A stretch of DNA of 64,000 nt from Vreelandella salicampi (GTDB lineage: Bacteria > Pseudomonadota > Gammaproteobacteria > Pseudomonadales > Halomonadaceae): contig NZ_JACCDF010000007.1 in assembly GCF_013415105.1 (NCBI RefSeq), forward strand, positions 124,001 to 188,000, in the 5' to 3' direction. Every line of letters begins with the position of its first letter. Position 1 is the first letter of the stretch. The notes under the pieces are model-generated. The model saw only the letters and a list, made by a program, of their open reading frames with translations, was not told the DNA's origin and searched no databases. Positions 53,829 through 62,809 of the stretch are shown here, piece by piece. The position numbers were made by a program, and so were the translations under genes.

Positions 53829-56800
53829 GGGCGCTTCCGTCCTACCCGCACAATATGAATGACTTCATCGATGATGGCATTGGCCTGCTCCATACCGAAG
53901 CGCTTATAGAGCGTTGGCAGCAGCGCCTGACGAATCCCGGCTTCAACGCCTTGGGGGTTCAGTGTGTTCTCGGCCACCTGCTGATCCACCAGCGCATCGA
54001 TGGCCAGGGCGTCGTTGATCAGCGCTTGATGCGCGTCTTCCGGCATCGCCTCCACGGTGGCGTCGCCCAGCTGCAGGCGGAACACGCCGTAGTAGGCCCG
54101 CGCGTGGGGGTTATCCTTCAACTTAGCCGGGATGCCGGGCACGCTGCGCTCGCGTACCTGCTCTTCGACTTCCTTGAGCAGGGCGTACTGCTTGCCGGGG
54201 TAATCAAAGGCGGCGTCTGCGGCGGCGATGGCGTCTTTGAGCAGTTCGGAGAACACCTTCTGCGCGTAGGGGTCATCCCCGAGCTCTTCTTCAATGGTTT
54301 TCTTGGTGCGGGTGCGAATGCGGTCGGCTTCGTTGCGGGTTTTCTCGTCACTCCATTCGTCTTCCGGGGCCTGGCCCAGCCGATCAACGACGTACATGCC
54401 GCCGCTTTCACGGATGTGAGTCGCCGTGACATCGTCATCTACCAGCTTGCGGATCTGTTTTTCATAGGCGGAGTAGTCAATGGTTTCCTGGGCATCCTGC
54501 TTGGCGATCTGGCGTAGCTTCACGAACCAGCGCAGGTCGCGTTTATAGGTCTCGATGGTCGCCTCAGAGAACGAGGCATCTTCAAAGAAGCTTCGCGATG
54601 ACAAAGCCAGCTTGAGGCACATGCCGAAGTCCGTCAGCGCGGCATAGAAATCCTCGCGCAGAGACTGGTTGGCATCATAATCGTGGCCGTCATCATCTTG
54701 CTGGTAGCGCGGCATCAGCACGCGGCGGAAGGCTTCCTGGTCGGCGGTATTCTTAACGTCACGGAAAAATCCCCATAGCCGCTCATGCAGCGCCGGGAGG
54801 CGTTTATATTCCGTGTCGATGTTGTGGTAGAGGCCGTCGATGTCCTCAATGTCGTAACCCGCCTGGGTTTCGTCTTCCAGGTCTTGGTAGTCCTGAATGG
54901 CGGTATCCAGCGCCTTGAGGATGCCGCGATAATCCACCAGCAGGCCAAACGGTTTTTGTTCGTGCAGACGGTTGACCCGCGCAATAGCCTGAATCAGGTT
55001 ATGGCCCTTGAGCGGTTTATCGATATAGAGCACCGCATTGCGCGGCTCATCGAACCCTGTGAGCAGCTTATCGACAACAATCAAAAGGTCTGGGGCGCCG
55101 TCGGTGCCGAAGTCTTCGATTGCCTGCCGTTCGTACGCCTGGGGGTCGCCGGTGACGTTGGCTTTCCACCATTGCTGCACTTCCGGCGAGGTGGCTTCGT
55201 CGATGTTCTCGTGCCCTTCCCGCGTATCCGGTGAGGAGATCACCACGCGAGAGGTCACCTTGCCGATTTCATCCAGCTCACGCTTATAGCGAATGGCGGA
55301 GAGCTTGCTGTCGCAGGCCAGCTGCGCCTTGAGGCCACTGTCGTCTTTCTTGATGTGCTGCTCGACGTGTAGCGAGATATCCCAGGCGATCAGCTTGATA
55401 CGCCGGGCCGCGCCGTAAACGGCCCCACGCTTGGCATATTGCTTTTTGAGGTCGGCTTTTTGCTCATCGCTCAGGCCCTGGGTGATCTTTTCAAACCAGG
55501 CATCGATAGAGGTCTCGTTGACATCAAGCTCGGGGCGGCGCTCCTCATAGAGCAACGGCGTGACGGTGCCATCCTCAACCGCCATGCGCATGGTATAAGC
55601 ATGCACAATCGGCCCGAAACGCTCCTCGGTGGTCGCCTTGTCGTCCTTGATCAGCGGCGTGCCGGTGAAGGCGATAAACGCCGCCTTGGGGAGAGCGTTG
55701 CGCATGCGGATATGGTTCTCGCCGCCATGGCCACGGTGGCCTTCGTCTACCAAGACCAGAAAATTCTCGCTGGGGTTGTAGCACTCGGGGTGCTTCACCG
55801 CGGAGCGGAACTTGTCGATCAGAGTGAACAGCACCCGCTGATTGCCCTGGCCGATTTCATGGGCCAGCTCGCGGCCGCTACTGGCGCGTGCGCGGTTGGC
55901 GATCTGGCCGCCACCAATGCTCTGTAGGCCCAGCGCGCCGCCTTCGGCAAACGTATTGGAAAGCTGCTTTTCCAGGTCCACCCGGTCGGTGACTACCAGT
56001 ACGCGGCATGCTTTGAGCGCCGGATGCAGGATCAATGCCTGGCTCAGGAACACCATGGTGAACGACTTCCCCGAGCCGGTGGTATGCCACACCACCCCGC
56101 CCTGGCGGCTGCCGTCCCGCTCAAATTGGGTAATCTGCTCAATCAACGCCTCGATGGCGAAAAACTGCGGGTACCGCGCCACGATTTTGGTGCCTTTGCT
56201 GAACAGCACGTAGAAACGGATCAGTTTCAGTAGCCGGTCGGGGCGCAACAGGCTGATCAGCATGCGGTCCTGCTCGGTGGGCAGCACCGGCTGTGACCAC
56301 AGCGCCTCAAAGTGCTCGCGAACGCTAGCGTCTTTGTCGGCGAACAGGGCGATTTTGTCGTCATCGGCAAGCGGCTGATTCTTGATGGCGTCGAAGGTCG
56401 CTTCAGGCAGCTGCTCTTCTACCCAGCGCATCCAAAACTTGGCCGGCGTGCCAGTGGTGGCGTAACGCCCTTCGGTCAGGCTGATCGCCATTACCAGCTG
56501 GCTGTAAGCAAACAGCAGCGGGATCTCATCGACCTTCTGGTTGCGCAGCGTTTGGCTGACGCCCTCGTCGATCATCGACTTGTTGGGGTTGCCCGACGCC
56601 GCTTGCTTGGCCTCGATGACCACCACCGGAATACCGTTGAGAAAGCCCACAACATCAGGGCGACGGGTATGGGTGCCATGCGCCGATAGCACCTCGAACT
56701 CTTCCGCGACGTGAAAATGGTTATTCTCGACGTGATCCCAGTCCAACAGCGGCACCGTCACGGCATACTTCTGGCCGTTAGGCATGAACTCAGTCACCGT

Positions 56801-57118
56801 CACCCCCAGCGTCAGCCGCTCGTGCAGGCGCTGATTGGCCGCCATCAACCCTTCCCCCAAGCCGAGCGAAGTCACCGCCTGCATCACCTGCTGAACCCCG
56901 TCTGCCGAGAGCGGATACCGCTCGCCCCGGTACGAAAAACGGTAATCACGCAGAAAGCCTTCCAGCAAGGGCTTGAGCACCACCTCGCGGTTGGAGCGCC
57001 GCCGCGTGGCCACCGCCGTCGGCGAGAGATAGGTCCACCCCGCGTTGATCAACGTCGCCAACGCCGGAATGTGCGAGGCATAAAGTTCGGTGGTGTTGGG
57101 CAAGTAGTGAGGCGACAT
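53825..57118 (-). CDS. hsdR: Type I restriction enzyme R subunit (HsdR)
   Basis: Motor and nuclease subunit of 1097 residues. The PD-ExK nuclease reads Asp155 (RRPDVVGFL) and Glu169-Ala-Lys171 (VVVIEAKQA). The superfamily 2 helicase has Walker A TTGSGKS (346-352), a DEGH box (458-461) and motif III AFTGTPLI. A C-terminal helical domain binds the methylase. It works with HsdM and HsdS as a DNA-translocating restriction complex. It starts 8 bp after the PIN-like gene rather than next to hsdS. Confidence 0.95.
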   Translation of the reverse strand: MSPHYLPNTTELYASHIPALATLINAGWTYLSPTAVATRRRSNREVVLKPLLEGFLRDYRFSYRGERYPLSADGVQQVMQAVTSLGLGEGLMAANQRLHERLTLGVTVTEFMPNGQKYAVTVPLLDWDHVENNHFHVAEEFEVLSAHGTHTRRPDVVGFLNGIPVVVIEAKQAASGNPNKSMIDEGVSQTLRNQKVDEIPLLFAYSQLVMAISLTEGRYATTGTPAKFWMRWVEEQLPEATFDAIKNQPLADDDKIALFADKDASVREHFEALWSQPVLPTEQDRMLISLLRPDRLLKLIRFYVLFSKGTKIVARYPQFFAIEALIEQITQFERDGSRQGGVVWHTTGSGKSFTMVFLSQALILHPALKACRVLVVTDRVDLEKQLSNTFAEGGALGLQSIGGGQIANRARASSGRELAHEIGQGNQRVLFTLIDKFRSAVKHPECYNPSENFLVLVDEGHRGHGGENHIRMRNALPKAAFIAFTGTPLIKDDKATTEERFGPIVHAYTMRMAVEDGTVTPLLYEERRPELDVNETSIDAWFEKITQGLSDEQKADLKKQYAKRGAVYGAARRIKLIAWDISLHVEQHIKKDDSGLKAQLACDSKLSAIRYKRELDEIGKVTSRVVISSPDTREGHENIDEATSPEVQQWWKANVTGDPQAYERQAIEDFGTDGAPDLLIVVDKLLTGFDEPRNAVLYIDKPLKGHNLIQAIARVNRLHEQKPFGLLVDYRGILKALDTAIQDYQDLEDETQAGYDIEDIDGLYHNIDTEYKRLPALHERLWGFFRDVKNTADQEAFRRVLMPRYQQDDDGHDYDANQSLREDFYAALTDFGMCLKLALSSRSFFEDASFSEATIETYKRDLRWFVKLRQIAKQDAQETIDYSAYEKQIRKLVDDDVTATHIRESGGMYVVDRLGQAPEDEWSDEKTRNEADRIRTRTKKTIEEELGDDPYAQKVFSELLKDAIAAADAAFDYPGKQYALLKEVEEQVRERSVPGIPAKLKDNPHARAYYGVFRLQLGDATVEAMPEDAHQALINDALAIDALVDQQVAENTLNPQGVEAGIRQALLPTLYKRFGMEQANAIIDEVIHIVRVGRKRP

Positions 57119-57126
57119 GGCAATCC

Positions 57127-57612
57127 CTATGGCCGGTGGTGGTAACTAGCAAGATCGCTATCCAGCGACCAGATAAACACTTCTGACATGGCAAAGCGCC
57201 GTTGGCACTTTTCGTATTCAGCGATGATGCTCAGATCACCGAAACTGGTGCCCTCGCCGATTCGGGTCGGCGACTTGTTCTGTCCCGCCAACACCGGAAA
57301 ACGCTCCAGCCACTGGGTCACCTCCTGGATGCTAGGGAATTCACTCGGTCGCCAAGGCGGATTGTTCTCGGTGAATGAGGCGCGAACCATGTCGCAGAAA
57401 CGTACAGCCGTCTCCCGTCGGAGGGCACCATTACCGTTCTGAGCGATATGGTTACCCGTTTCAAGAATGGTCGCCATGGGCAAAATGAACGTAGCCCCCA
57501 GCTCAGTGTAATGGCAGTAGTCGGCGGTCACTTCCTGCACTTGCTGATTGCGACCGGGGACATTGAGGAGATTAAGCAGCACACCAGTATCGATCAGGCA
57601 AACGCAGCTCAT
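57127..57612 (-). CDS. PIN-like domain protein, partner of the upstream ATPase
   Basis: A 161-residue protein with the acidic pattern of PIN-type ribonucleases: Asp8 (CLIDTGVLLN), Glu51 (ATILETGNHI), Asp126 (SFGDLSIIAEYEK) and Asp151/Asp153 (IWSLDSDLASY). The start overlaps the stop of the ATPase gene as ATGA, so the two are translationally coupled. It looks like the nuclease half of a two-gene ATPase-effector unit. PIN membership is inferred from motif spacing and order; target RNA or DNA is unknown. Confidence 0.72.
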   Translation of the reverse strand: MSCVCLIDTGVLLNLLNVPGRNQQVQEVTADYCHYTELGATFILPMATILETGNHIAQNGNGALRRETAVRFCDMVRASFTENNPPWRPSEFPSIQEVTQWLERFPVLAGQNKSPTRIGEGTSFGDLSIIAEYEKCQRRFAMSEVFIWSLDSDLASYHHRP

Positions 57613-58904
57613 GGCTCGCCTCCCTGCATGCGCGCCAGCCAGTCCAGCGCTTTGGCCTTCTTCTGTTCAGGCGACACGGGCGATTTCACAAACCGGTCCA
57701 CAACGCCGCGTGTCACTAGCTCCCCCAGCGGCCCCTGAGCCACCAGGCCCGGGTAGTCATCCAGATCGGCCAAGCGCACCAGGCGACTATCCCCCTCTTC
57801 CGGGTCGCGGTAGCAGAACACCACATCGCCCAACGAGGCGTCAGGCAAGGCATCCATCAATGCCGGATTATGGGTCGAAAGCAGCAAACGCAAGCGGCGC
57901 TGTTCGGCCAGCTGGCGTAGGGTCTCCATCAACTGGTAAGCCCGAGAGGGATGAATGCCGTTATCGACCTCCTCTATCACGACAACAGCCCCCTCTGGTG
58001 CCGACAACATGGCCGCCGCAATGGCCAGCACCCGCAGGGTGCCATCAGACAACACCTCGACTGACCATTCCCGCTCTTGATGACCAAAGCTTTCCACCAG
58101 AGACAACGCAACACGTCCTTTGCGATCTTCGAAAAAGCGCACATCGGTCACGTTTTGTTCTGGCAGGCTTTTGATGAAATCCAGGATACGTGGCCGATTC
58201 GATTCAGACTGCCACAACTGGTAAAGCACCCCTGAGAGATTGGCCCCATCCCCGCGCAGCGTGCGTTCAGGATGGCTGTCATCGCGCATCAGTGAAGGCA
58301 CGGGATCGAGAAATAGCGTGGTGACCAGCTGATCCTGAAATGCCTGGGTTGTGGGGGGGATAACGTGGCGCGCCTTGTCATGCCCCTCCTGAAACATCGC
58401 CGAGCTGGCCAACTGGCACATCACAGCGATCTGATCAGTGCACGTCACCTGCGGCTTACGACCGCCACGCGCGAAATTGTTGTAGGCCACGCGGATATCG
58501 GTTCCCAGCCCCTGCGATACCTGCTCAATCTGATACAGCGGAAACGTTTCATGGGGTGCAGAGATGGCTTCCTGAGTGATGTGTAGCTCGCTGTCGCGCT
58601 GGGTAATTTCAATATCCAGCTGTTGCCAAGTGTCACTGTCGCGTAGGCATCCTAATCGGAAAGCCTCAGCGCCGAGGTAGCCCAGATCGCGTACCTGCCC
58701 TCGCAGAATCTCTTCAGAGTCATCGACACGGTGCTTGAGCACCGAGAGCTTTTGGCCCTGGCCTAGCCAGCATAGGAATCGGAAGGCTTCAATGGCATTA
58801 CTTTTACCCGAGGCGTTGGCACCGATCAGCAGGGTGAGCGGTGCCAGCGGCAGCGACTGGCGTCGATAGCTTTTGAAGTGATCAATCAATATTCGTGTCA
58901 ACAT
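57609..58904 (-). CDS. AAA/ABC-type ATPase (RecF/OLD-like, AAA_21) in a type I RM operon
   Basis: A 431-residue SMC/ABC-class ATPase with no membrane domain. Walker A is GANASGKSNAIEAF (28-41), the signature LSDGTLRVLAIA (285-296), Walker B VVVIEEVDNGIHPS (307-320) and the H-loop LLSTHNPALMDAL (His345). It has no TOPRIM domain, unlike OLD nucleases, and its effector partner seems to be the PIN-like protein. Its start overlaps the hsdS stop by 7 nt. Family-level resemblance is to defence ATPases such as those in RloA and PARIS-like systems; function here is inference. Confidence 0.83.
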   Translation of the reverse strand: MLTRILIDHFKSYRRQSLPLAPLTLLIGANASGKSNAIEAFRFLCWLGQGQKLSVLKHRVDDSEEILRGQVRDLGYLGAEAFRLGCLRDSDTWQQLDIEITQRDSELHITQEAISAPHETFPLYQIEQVSQGLGTDIRVAYNNFARGGRKPQVTCTDQIAVMCQLASSAMFQEGHDKARHVIPPTTQAFQDQLVTTLFLDPVPSLMRDDSHPERTLRGDGANLSGVLYQLWQSESNRPRILDFIKSLPEQNVTDVRFFEDRKGRVALSLVESFGHQEREWSVEVLSDGTLRVLAIAAAMLSAPEGAVVVIEEVDNGIHPSRAYQLMETLRQLAEQRRLRLLLSTHNPALMDALPDASLGDVVFCYRDPEEGDSRLVRLADLDDYPGLVAQGPLGELVTRGVVDRFVKSPVSPEQKKAKALDWLARMQGGEP

Positions 58905-60082
58905 ACGGCTTCCTCGGTGGAGGAGACAGCGTCACCCTTAACCCGTTGTTTGCCGGTCAGGAGCTGCTGCATCAGGGCCTTCTTTTCCTGTCTGAGAAGA
59001 TTAAGGCGTCGGGATATCGCTTGAATCTCTTTGTCTGAACAAGATAAAACATCAATGATCAACTGCTGTTCTTCCAGAGACGGTAGTTTGATACGCATGC
59101 CTGTAAACACCGGCATGCGTAAAGAATCTACGGTTGCTTTCACTGAGTTCTTTATGACTTCGGCTTTAAAGAATCGCTTGAGGTAGTAGTAGATGAAGAG
59201 ACCCAGCGCTCCTTTAAAATCACTAAGCTTGTAAACACGTTGGTGGAAACCGAACCTCCCATTAATGTAGTGAAAAATCTCCCCAACTCGACCATCTCCA
59301 GGGATTAGAATTGCTTCTCCATCGAAGGAATAACTATCAATCCTCTCAATATTGCTAGACCGAACGAAAAACGGGTATTCGCCGTCTTCTACCTTGTTCT
59401 GTAGATCTTTATTGCCAGTAACGACGGAGCAGTGTTGTGTAAGTGTTGAGTTCTCCCACTCCCCCTCAAACCCCGGCAGACGCTTCTTCCCAGTCAGCAA
59501 CTGCTGCATCAAGGCTTTCTTGCGCTGCTGGCTGTTCTCAAGCAGGTGCTCGGTGGCGGTGATGGTCTGATCCCAGGTGGAGAGGATCTTAGCGATTTTC
59601 TTTTGTTCGGAAAGAGGGGGGACTAAAAACAAAAAATCCCGCATATCTCCCAAAGAAAGATTCGGCCGGGCTGATTCAGTTTGAGTACCTAGTAGCTTAT
59701 CGATAGTCGTAGGGAGCTGAAGATACTGAATAATATACTCAGAACGTACTTGAGGATTTGTTCTAAACAAGCAGACGGCCTGATTGATGTTGGCATGTTC
59801 TACATCGAGATCGAACATACAACTCCTGCCAATAGAGGCACCAACAATGTTGATCAGTAAGTCCCCTTTTCGCAGCTGACTTCCTTTCAGCTTCTTATTA
59901 AATGCGATGGGAAGGTATTTCGGCTTACTGATGTCGAGATACCCCTCTCTCACATTTTCACTCGTAACGAAAAGAGTTCCGTGATCCTGATAGTCAAAGC
60001 CTTGCCACTTAGGCGATTGGCCTTTTGTGATTTTTTCCGCGATATCTTCGCCAGAAGCGCGCTTCCACCCCTCAGGCACCAT
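58898..60082 (-). CDS. hsdS: Type I restriction enzyme specificity subunit (HsdS)
   Basis: A 394-residue specificity subunit with two target-recognition domains (about 1-160 and 210-355), each followed by a conserved helical spacer. The repeated sequence KKALMQQLLTGK occurs at the end of both halves (near 188 and 370). It sets the recognition sequence for HsdM and HsdR; the site itself cannot be read. The TRDs are more AT-rich than the spacers, as usual for exchanged domains. It starts with ATG inside the stop region of a 38-codon ORF. Confidence 0.93.
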   Translation of the reverse strand: MVPEGWKRASGEDIAEKITKGQSPKWQGFDYQDHGTLFVTSENVREGYLDISKPKYLPIAFNKKLKGSQLRKGDLLINIVGASIGRSCMFDLDVEHANINQAVCLFRTNPQVRSEYIIQYLQLPTTIDKLLGTQTESARPNLSLGDMRDFLFLVPPLSEQKKIAKILSTWDQTITATEHLLENSQQRKKALMQQLLTGKKRLPGFEGEWENSTLTQHCSVVTGNKDLQNKVEDGEYPFFVRSSNIERIDSYSFDGEAILIPGDGRVGEIFHYINGRFGFHQRVYKLSDFKGALGLFIYYYLKRFFKAEVIKNSVKATVDSLRMPVFTGMRIKLPSLEEQQLIIDVLSCSDKEIQAISRRLNLLRQEKKALMQQLLTGKQRVKGDAVSSTEEAVC

Positions 60083-60188
60083 AACCCAACTCCTTCAGAT
60101 CGCCGTCCATTTGCTCGTTCTGCTTTGCAATCCCGAACCCTGTTGCCGGGCGCGACGTTGCATGCCAACGTGAAACCGCGTCAGTCAT
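60072..60188 (-). CDS. 38-codon coupling ORF carrying a copy of the hsdM C-terminus
   Basis: The peptide starts MTDAVSRWHATSRPATGFGI and ends with QMDGDLKELGYGA. The HsdM C-terminus reads QMDGYLKELGYGV. Its ATG overlaps the DUF1016 stop by 8 nt and its stop overlaps the hsdS start by 11 nt, the same overlap that hsdM has with the DUF1016 gene. It is therefore best read as a translational bridge formed from a duplicated hsdM tail. Confidence 0.6.
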   Translation of the reverse strand: MTDAVSRWHATSRPATGFGIAKQNEQMDGDLKELGYGA

Positions 60189-61257
60189 TTGTTTCTCCCA
60201 GCGTTTTGGCCTGTTCAATCTGCTGCTGTACCAGGCTCCGCTCGCGTTCCAGCTCTCGGCGCAGCTCTTCTTCTGTCGGCAAGTAAGGGTGGTACTTGGC
60301 GGCAAACATCTGCTCGCTGTCGGTGAGTACCGAGTATTTCACCACCGCTTCACTCTTCTGGCTGCACAGGATCAGGCCAATGGTGGGGTTGTCGTCGTCG
60401 CCCTTATAGTGCTGATCGTAGATGCGGATATAGCTGTCCATCTGCCCCACATCCTGATGGGTGAGCTTGCCCAGCTTGAGGTCCACCAGCAGAAAGCATT
60501 TGAGTTTGAAGTTGTAGAACACCAGGTCGATATAGAAATCCTGGTCGTCGGTGCTGATGCGCTGTTGCCGAGCGACAAAGGCAAAGCCCTTGCCCAGTTC
60601 CAGCAGAAAGGCCTGCAGGTTATCGATTAGCCCCCGCTCCAGGTCGGCTTCCAGATAGCGCGCGGCGGGCAGGTCGAGAAAGTCCAGAATATAGGGGTCA
60701 CGCAGGTAGTGCCGGGCGTTGTGTTCGGCTAACGGGCGCGTCTGGTGCTCGGCCTCCTGCTGCACAGCGGCTCGATCCTGGCTGCTCAGCAACCGCTCGT
60801 AATAGAGCGTGCTGATCTGCCGCTCCAGTGCCCGGCTGCTCCAGTGCTGGCTCGCCGCTTCGGCCATGTACCATTCTCGTGCCTGAGGGTTTTCAATCCG
60901 AAGCAAGATGCGGTAGTGGGTCCAGCTCAATTCGGGACGCAGTGCGTCTCGTTTTGGGAACACCTCATAGAACCGCCGCATATTGCGCAGATTAGTGACA
61001 TCAAAGCCCTTGCCGAACTCGCGGGTCAGCTCGCCGGAGAGCCGTTGCAGCTGCTGCTTGCCGTAGGTCGCGCGGGATTCGCCTTGTTGTTCCTCTTCCA
61101 CAATCAGACGACCGATATGCCAGTAGGTCTGCACCATGGTGCTGTTGACTGTCTGTACGACTTGCTGGCGAGCAGTGGCAATCAGCTCCCGAATCTCCGA
61201 CACCAGCCGGGGGCTGGGGTCTCGGGCCTGCGGCGTCTTGTCGGTATCAGACACCAT
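60181..61257 (-). CDS. DUF1016 (YhcG-like) PDDEXK nuclease domain protein
   Basis: A 358-residue YhcG/DUF1016 protein. The N-terminal helical DUF1016_N domain (about 15-165) has YGKQQLQRLSGELTREFGKG. The C-terminal PD-(D/E)XK core has Asp244 in DFYIDLVFYN and Asp259-Leu-Lys261 in LLVDLKLGKLTHQDVGQMDSY. Such genes often accompany type I restriction loci. The start overlaps the hsdM stop by 11 nt. The gene separates hsdM from hsdS, apparently after insertion at that junction. Confidence 0.88.
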   Translation of the reverse strand: MVSDTDKTPQARDPSPRLVSEIRELIATARQQVVQTVNSTMVQTYWHIGRLIVEEEQQGESRATYGKQQLQRLSGELTREFGKGFDVTNLRNMRRFYEVFPKRDALRPELSWTHYRILLRIENPQAREWYMAEAASQHWSSRALERQISTLYYERLLSSQDRAAVQQEAEHQTRPLAEHNARHYLRDPYILDFLDLPAARYLEADLERGLIDNLQAFLLELGKGFAFVARQQRISTDDQDFYIDLVFYNFKLKCFLLVDLKLGKLTHQDVGQMDSYIRIYDQHYKGDDDNPTIGLILCSQKSEAVVKYSVLTDSEQMFAAKYHPYLPTEEELRRELERERSLVQQQIEQAKTLGETND

Positions 61258-62809
61258 AACCCAACTCCTTCAGGTAGCCGTCCATCTGCTGGTTCAGCTT
61301 GGCCATCTCGGCTTCGATCTCTTTGCGCTCCGCTTGCACGGCCATCAGGTCGATCTCTTCTTCTTCCTCGAAGGTATCCACGTAGCGCGGGATGTTGAGG
61401 TTGTAGTCGTTCTCCTGAATCTCCTCCAACGTTGCCAGGTAGCTGTACTTGTCGACCGTCTCGCGGTCGCTGTAAGTACGCACGACCTTGGCGACATTCG
61501 CATCGCTGAGCTGGTTTTGGTTTTTGCCCGCCACGAACTCTCGGCTGGCATCGATGAACAGTACCTTGTCGTCACGCCGGTCCTTGCGGAACACCAGGAT
61601 CGCCGCCGGGATGCCGGTGCCGTAGAAGAGTTTCTCCGGCAAGCCGATTACGGCATCCAGCAGGCCTTCATCAATCAACTCTTTGCGGATTTTGCCTTCG
61701 CTGGAACCGCGAAACAGTACTCCGTGGGGCACCACCACGCCCATGCGGCCCCCTTGCTTGCCAGCACCAGAGGGCTTAAGGGTTTCGATCATATGCAGGA
61801 TAAAGGCGTAATCGCCCTTGGTCTTGGGCGGTACGCCACGGCGAAAACGGCTGTAGGGGTCGCTGCTCGCCGCTTCATGGCCCCACTTCTCCAGCGAAAA
61901 CGGCGGATTGGCCACCACTACATCAAAGTGCTTGAGCTTGCCCTCGCCATCAAGGAGCTTGGGGTTGCGCAGCGTGTCGCCCCACTCGATCTTGTGGTTG
62001 TCGATGCCATGCAGAAACATGTTCATCTTGGCCAGCGCCCAGGTGCTGCCGATGGCCTCCTGACCGTACAACGCAAAACGCTTGGAACCCTCGAAAGCGT
62101 GACGAATCTGGTTCGCGCACTTTAACAGCAGCGATGCCGAGCCACAGGCTGGGTCGCAGATTTCGTCATTCTCTTGAGGTGCCACCAGCTCGGCGATCAG
62201 TTCGGAGACTTCCGGCGGAGTGTAGAACTCGCCGGCTTTCTTGCCTGATGACGCCGCAAACTGCTTAATCAGGTATTCGTAGGCGTTGCCGATAATATCC
62301 AGCTTGCCCACGCGACTCGGCCGCAAATTGAGGTCGTCCGCAGCGAAGTCTTCCAACAGCGCTTTCAGAATTTCGTTTTTCTGCTTCTCGTCGCCTAGCT
62401 TGGTCGAATTGAAGCTGATGTCTTGGAACACGTCGGCCAGTTTGCCGGTGTTGGCCTCTTCGATTGCATGCAGTGCCTTGTCGGTACGCTCGCCGTTGCC
62501 GGGTTCATGGCGTGCCTCATACAGCGCGTAGAAGTTAGCCGCCGGGGGGAGCACGAAGCGTTCGTTCTGCATCAGTGCTTCGATTAGCTCTGGCGCATCG
62601 CCATGCTCACGGGCGTATTCGTCGTAGTGATCCTGCCAGACGTCTGACAGGTACTTCACGAACAGCATGGTGAGCACGTAATCCTTATAGATGCTCGGGT
62701 CCACCGTACCGCGGAAGGTGTCGCAGGCATTCCAGACGGCCTTATTGATGCGCTCTTGCTTGATGCTCTCACTCGGTGCCGAGCGGTTGTCGGTCGTGTC
62801 TTGCGACAT
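61247..62809 (-). CDS. hsdM: Type I restriction enzyme modification subunit (HsdM)
   Basis: N6-adenine DNA methyltransferase of 520 residues. It has an N-terminal HsdM_N helical domain (about 15-165), SAM motif I DPACGSASLL (219-228) and catalytic NPPF (301-304). With HsdS it protects self DNA; with HsdR it restricts. It is first in the operon, with AAGGAGATATCC before the ATG. Its last codons, around ELGYGV, are duplicated upstream of hsdS. Confidence 0.95.
   Translation of the reverse strand: MSQDTTDNRSAPSESIKQERINKAVWNACDTFRGTVDPSIYKDYVLTMLFVKYLSDVWQDHYDEYAREHGDAPELIEALMQNERFVLPPAANFYALYEARHEPGNGERTDKALHAIEEANTGKLADVFQDISFNSTKLGDEKQKNEILKALLEDFAADDLNLRPSRVGKLDIIGNAYEYLIKQFAASSGKKAGEFYTPPEVSELIAELVAPQENDEICDPACGSASLLLKCANQIRHAFEGSKRFALYGQEAIGSTWALAKMNMFLHGIDNHKIEWGDTLRNPKLLDGEGKLKHFDVVVANPPFSLEKWGHEAASSDPYSRFRRGVPPKTKGDYAFILHMIETLKPSGAGKQGGRMGVVVPHGVLFRGSSEGKIRKELIDEGLLDAVIGLPEKLFYGTGIPAAILVFRKDRRDDKVLFIDASREFVAGKNQNQLSDANVAKVVRTYSDRETVDKYSYLATLEEIQENDYNLNIPRYVDTFEEEEEIDLMAVQAERKEIEAEMAKLNQQMDGYLKELGYGV

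Noticed and set aside
53759-54517. 252-codon antisense frame at the end of hsdR
   Set aside because: It is a shadow of hsdR; hydrophobic stretches arise from the complement of charged codons.
61136-62125. 329-codon antisense frame across hsdM and the DUF1016 gene
   Set aside because: It crosses two well supported genes on the other strand and shows no domain.
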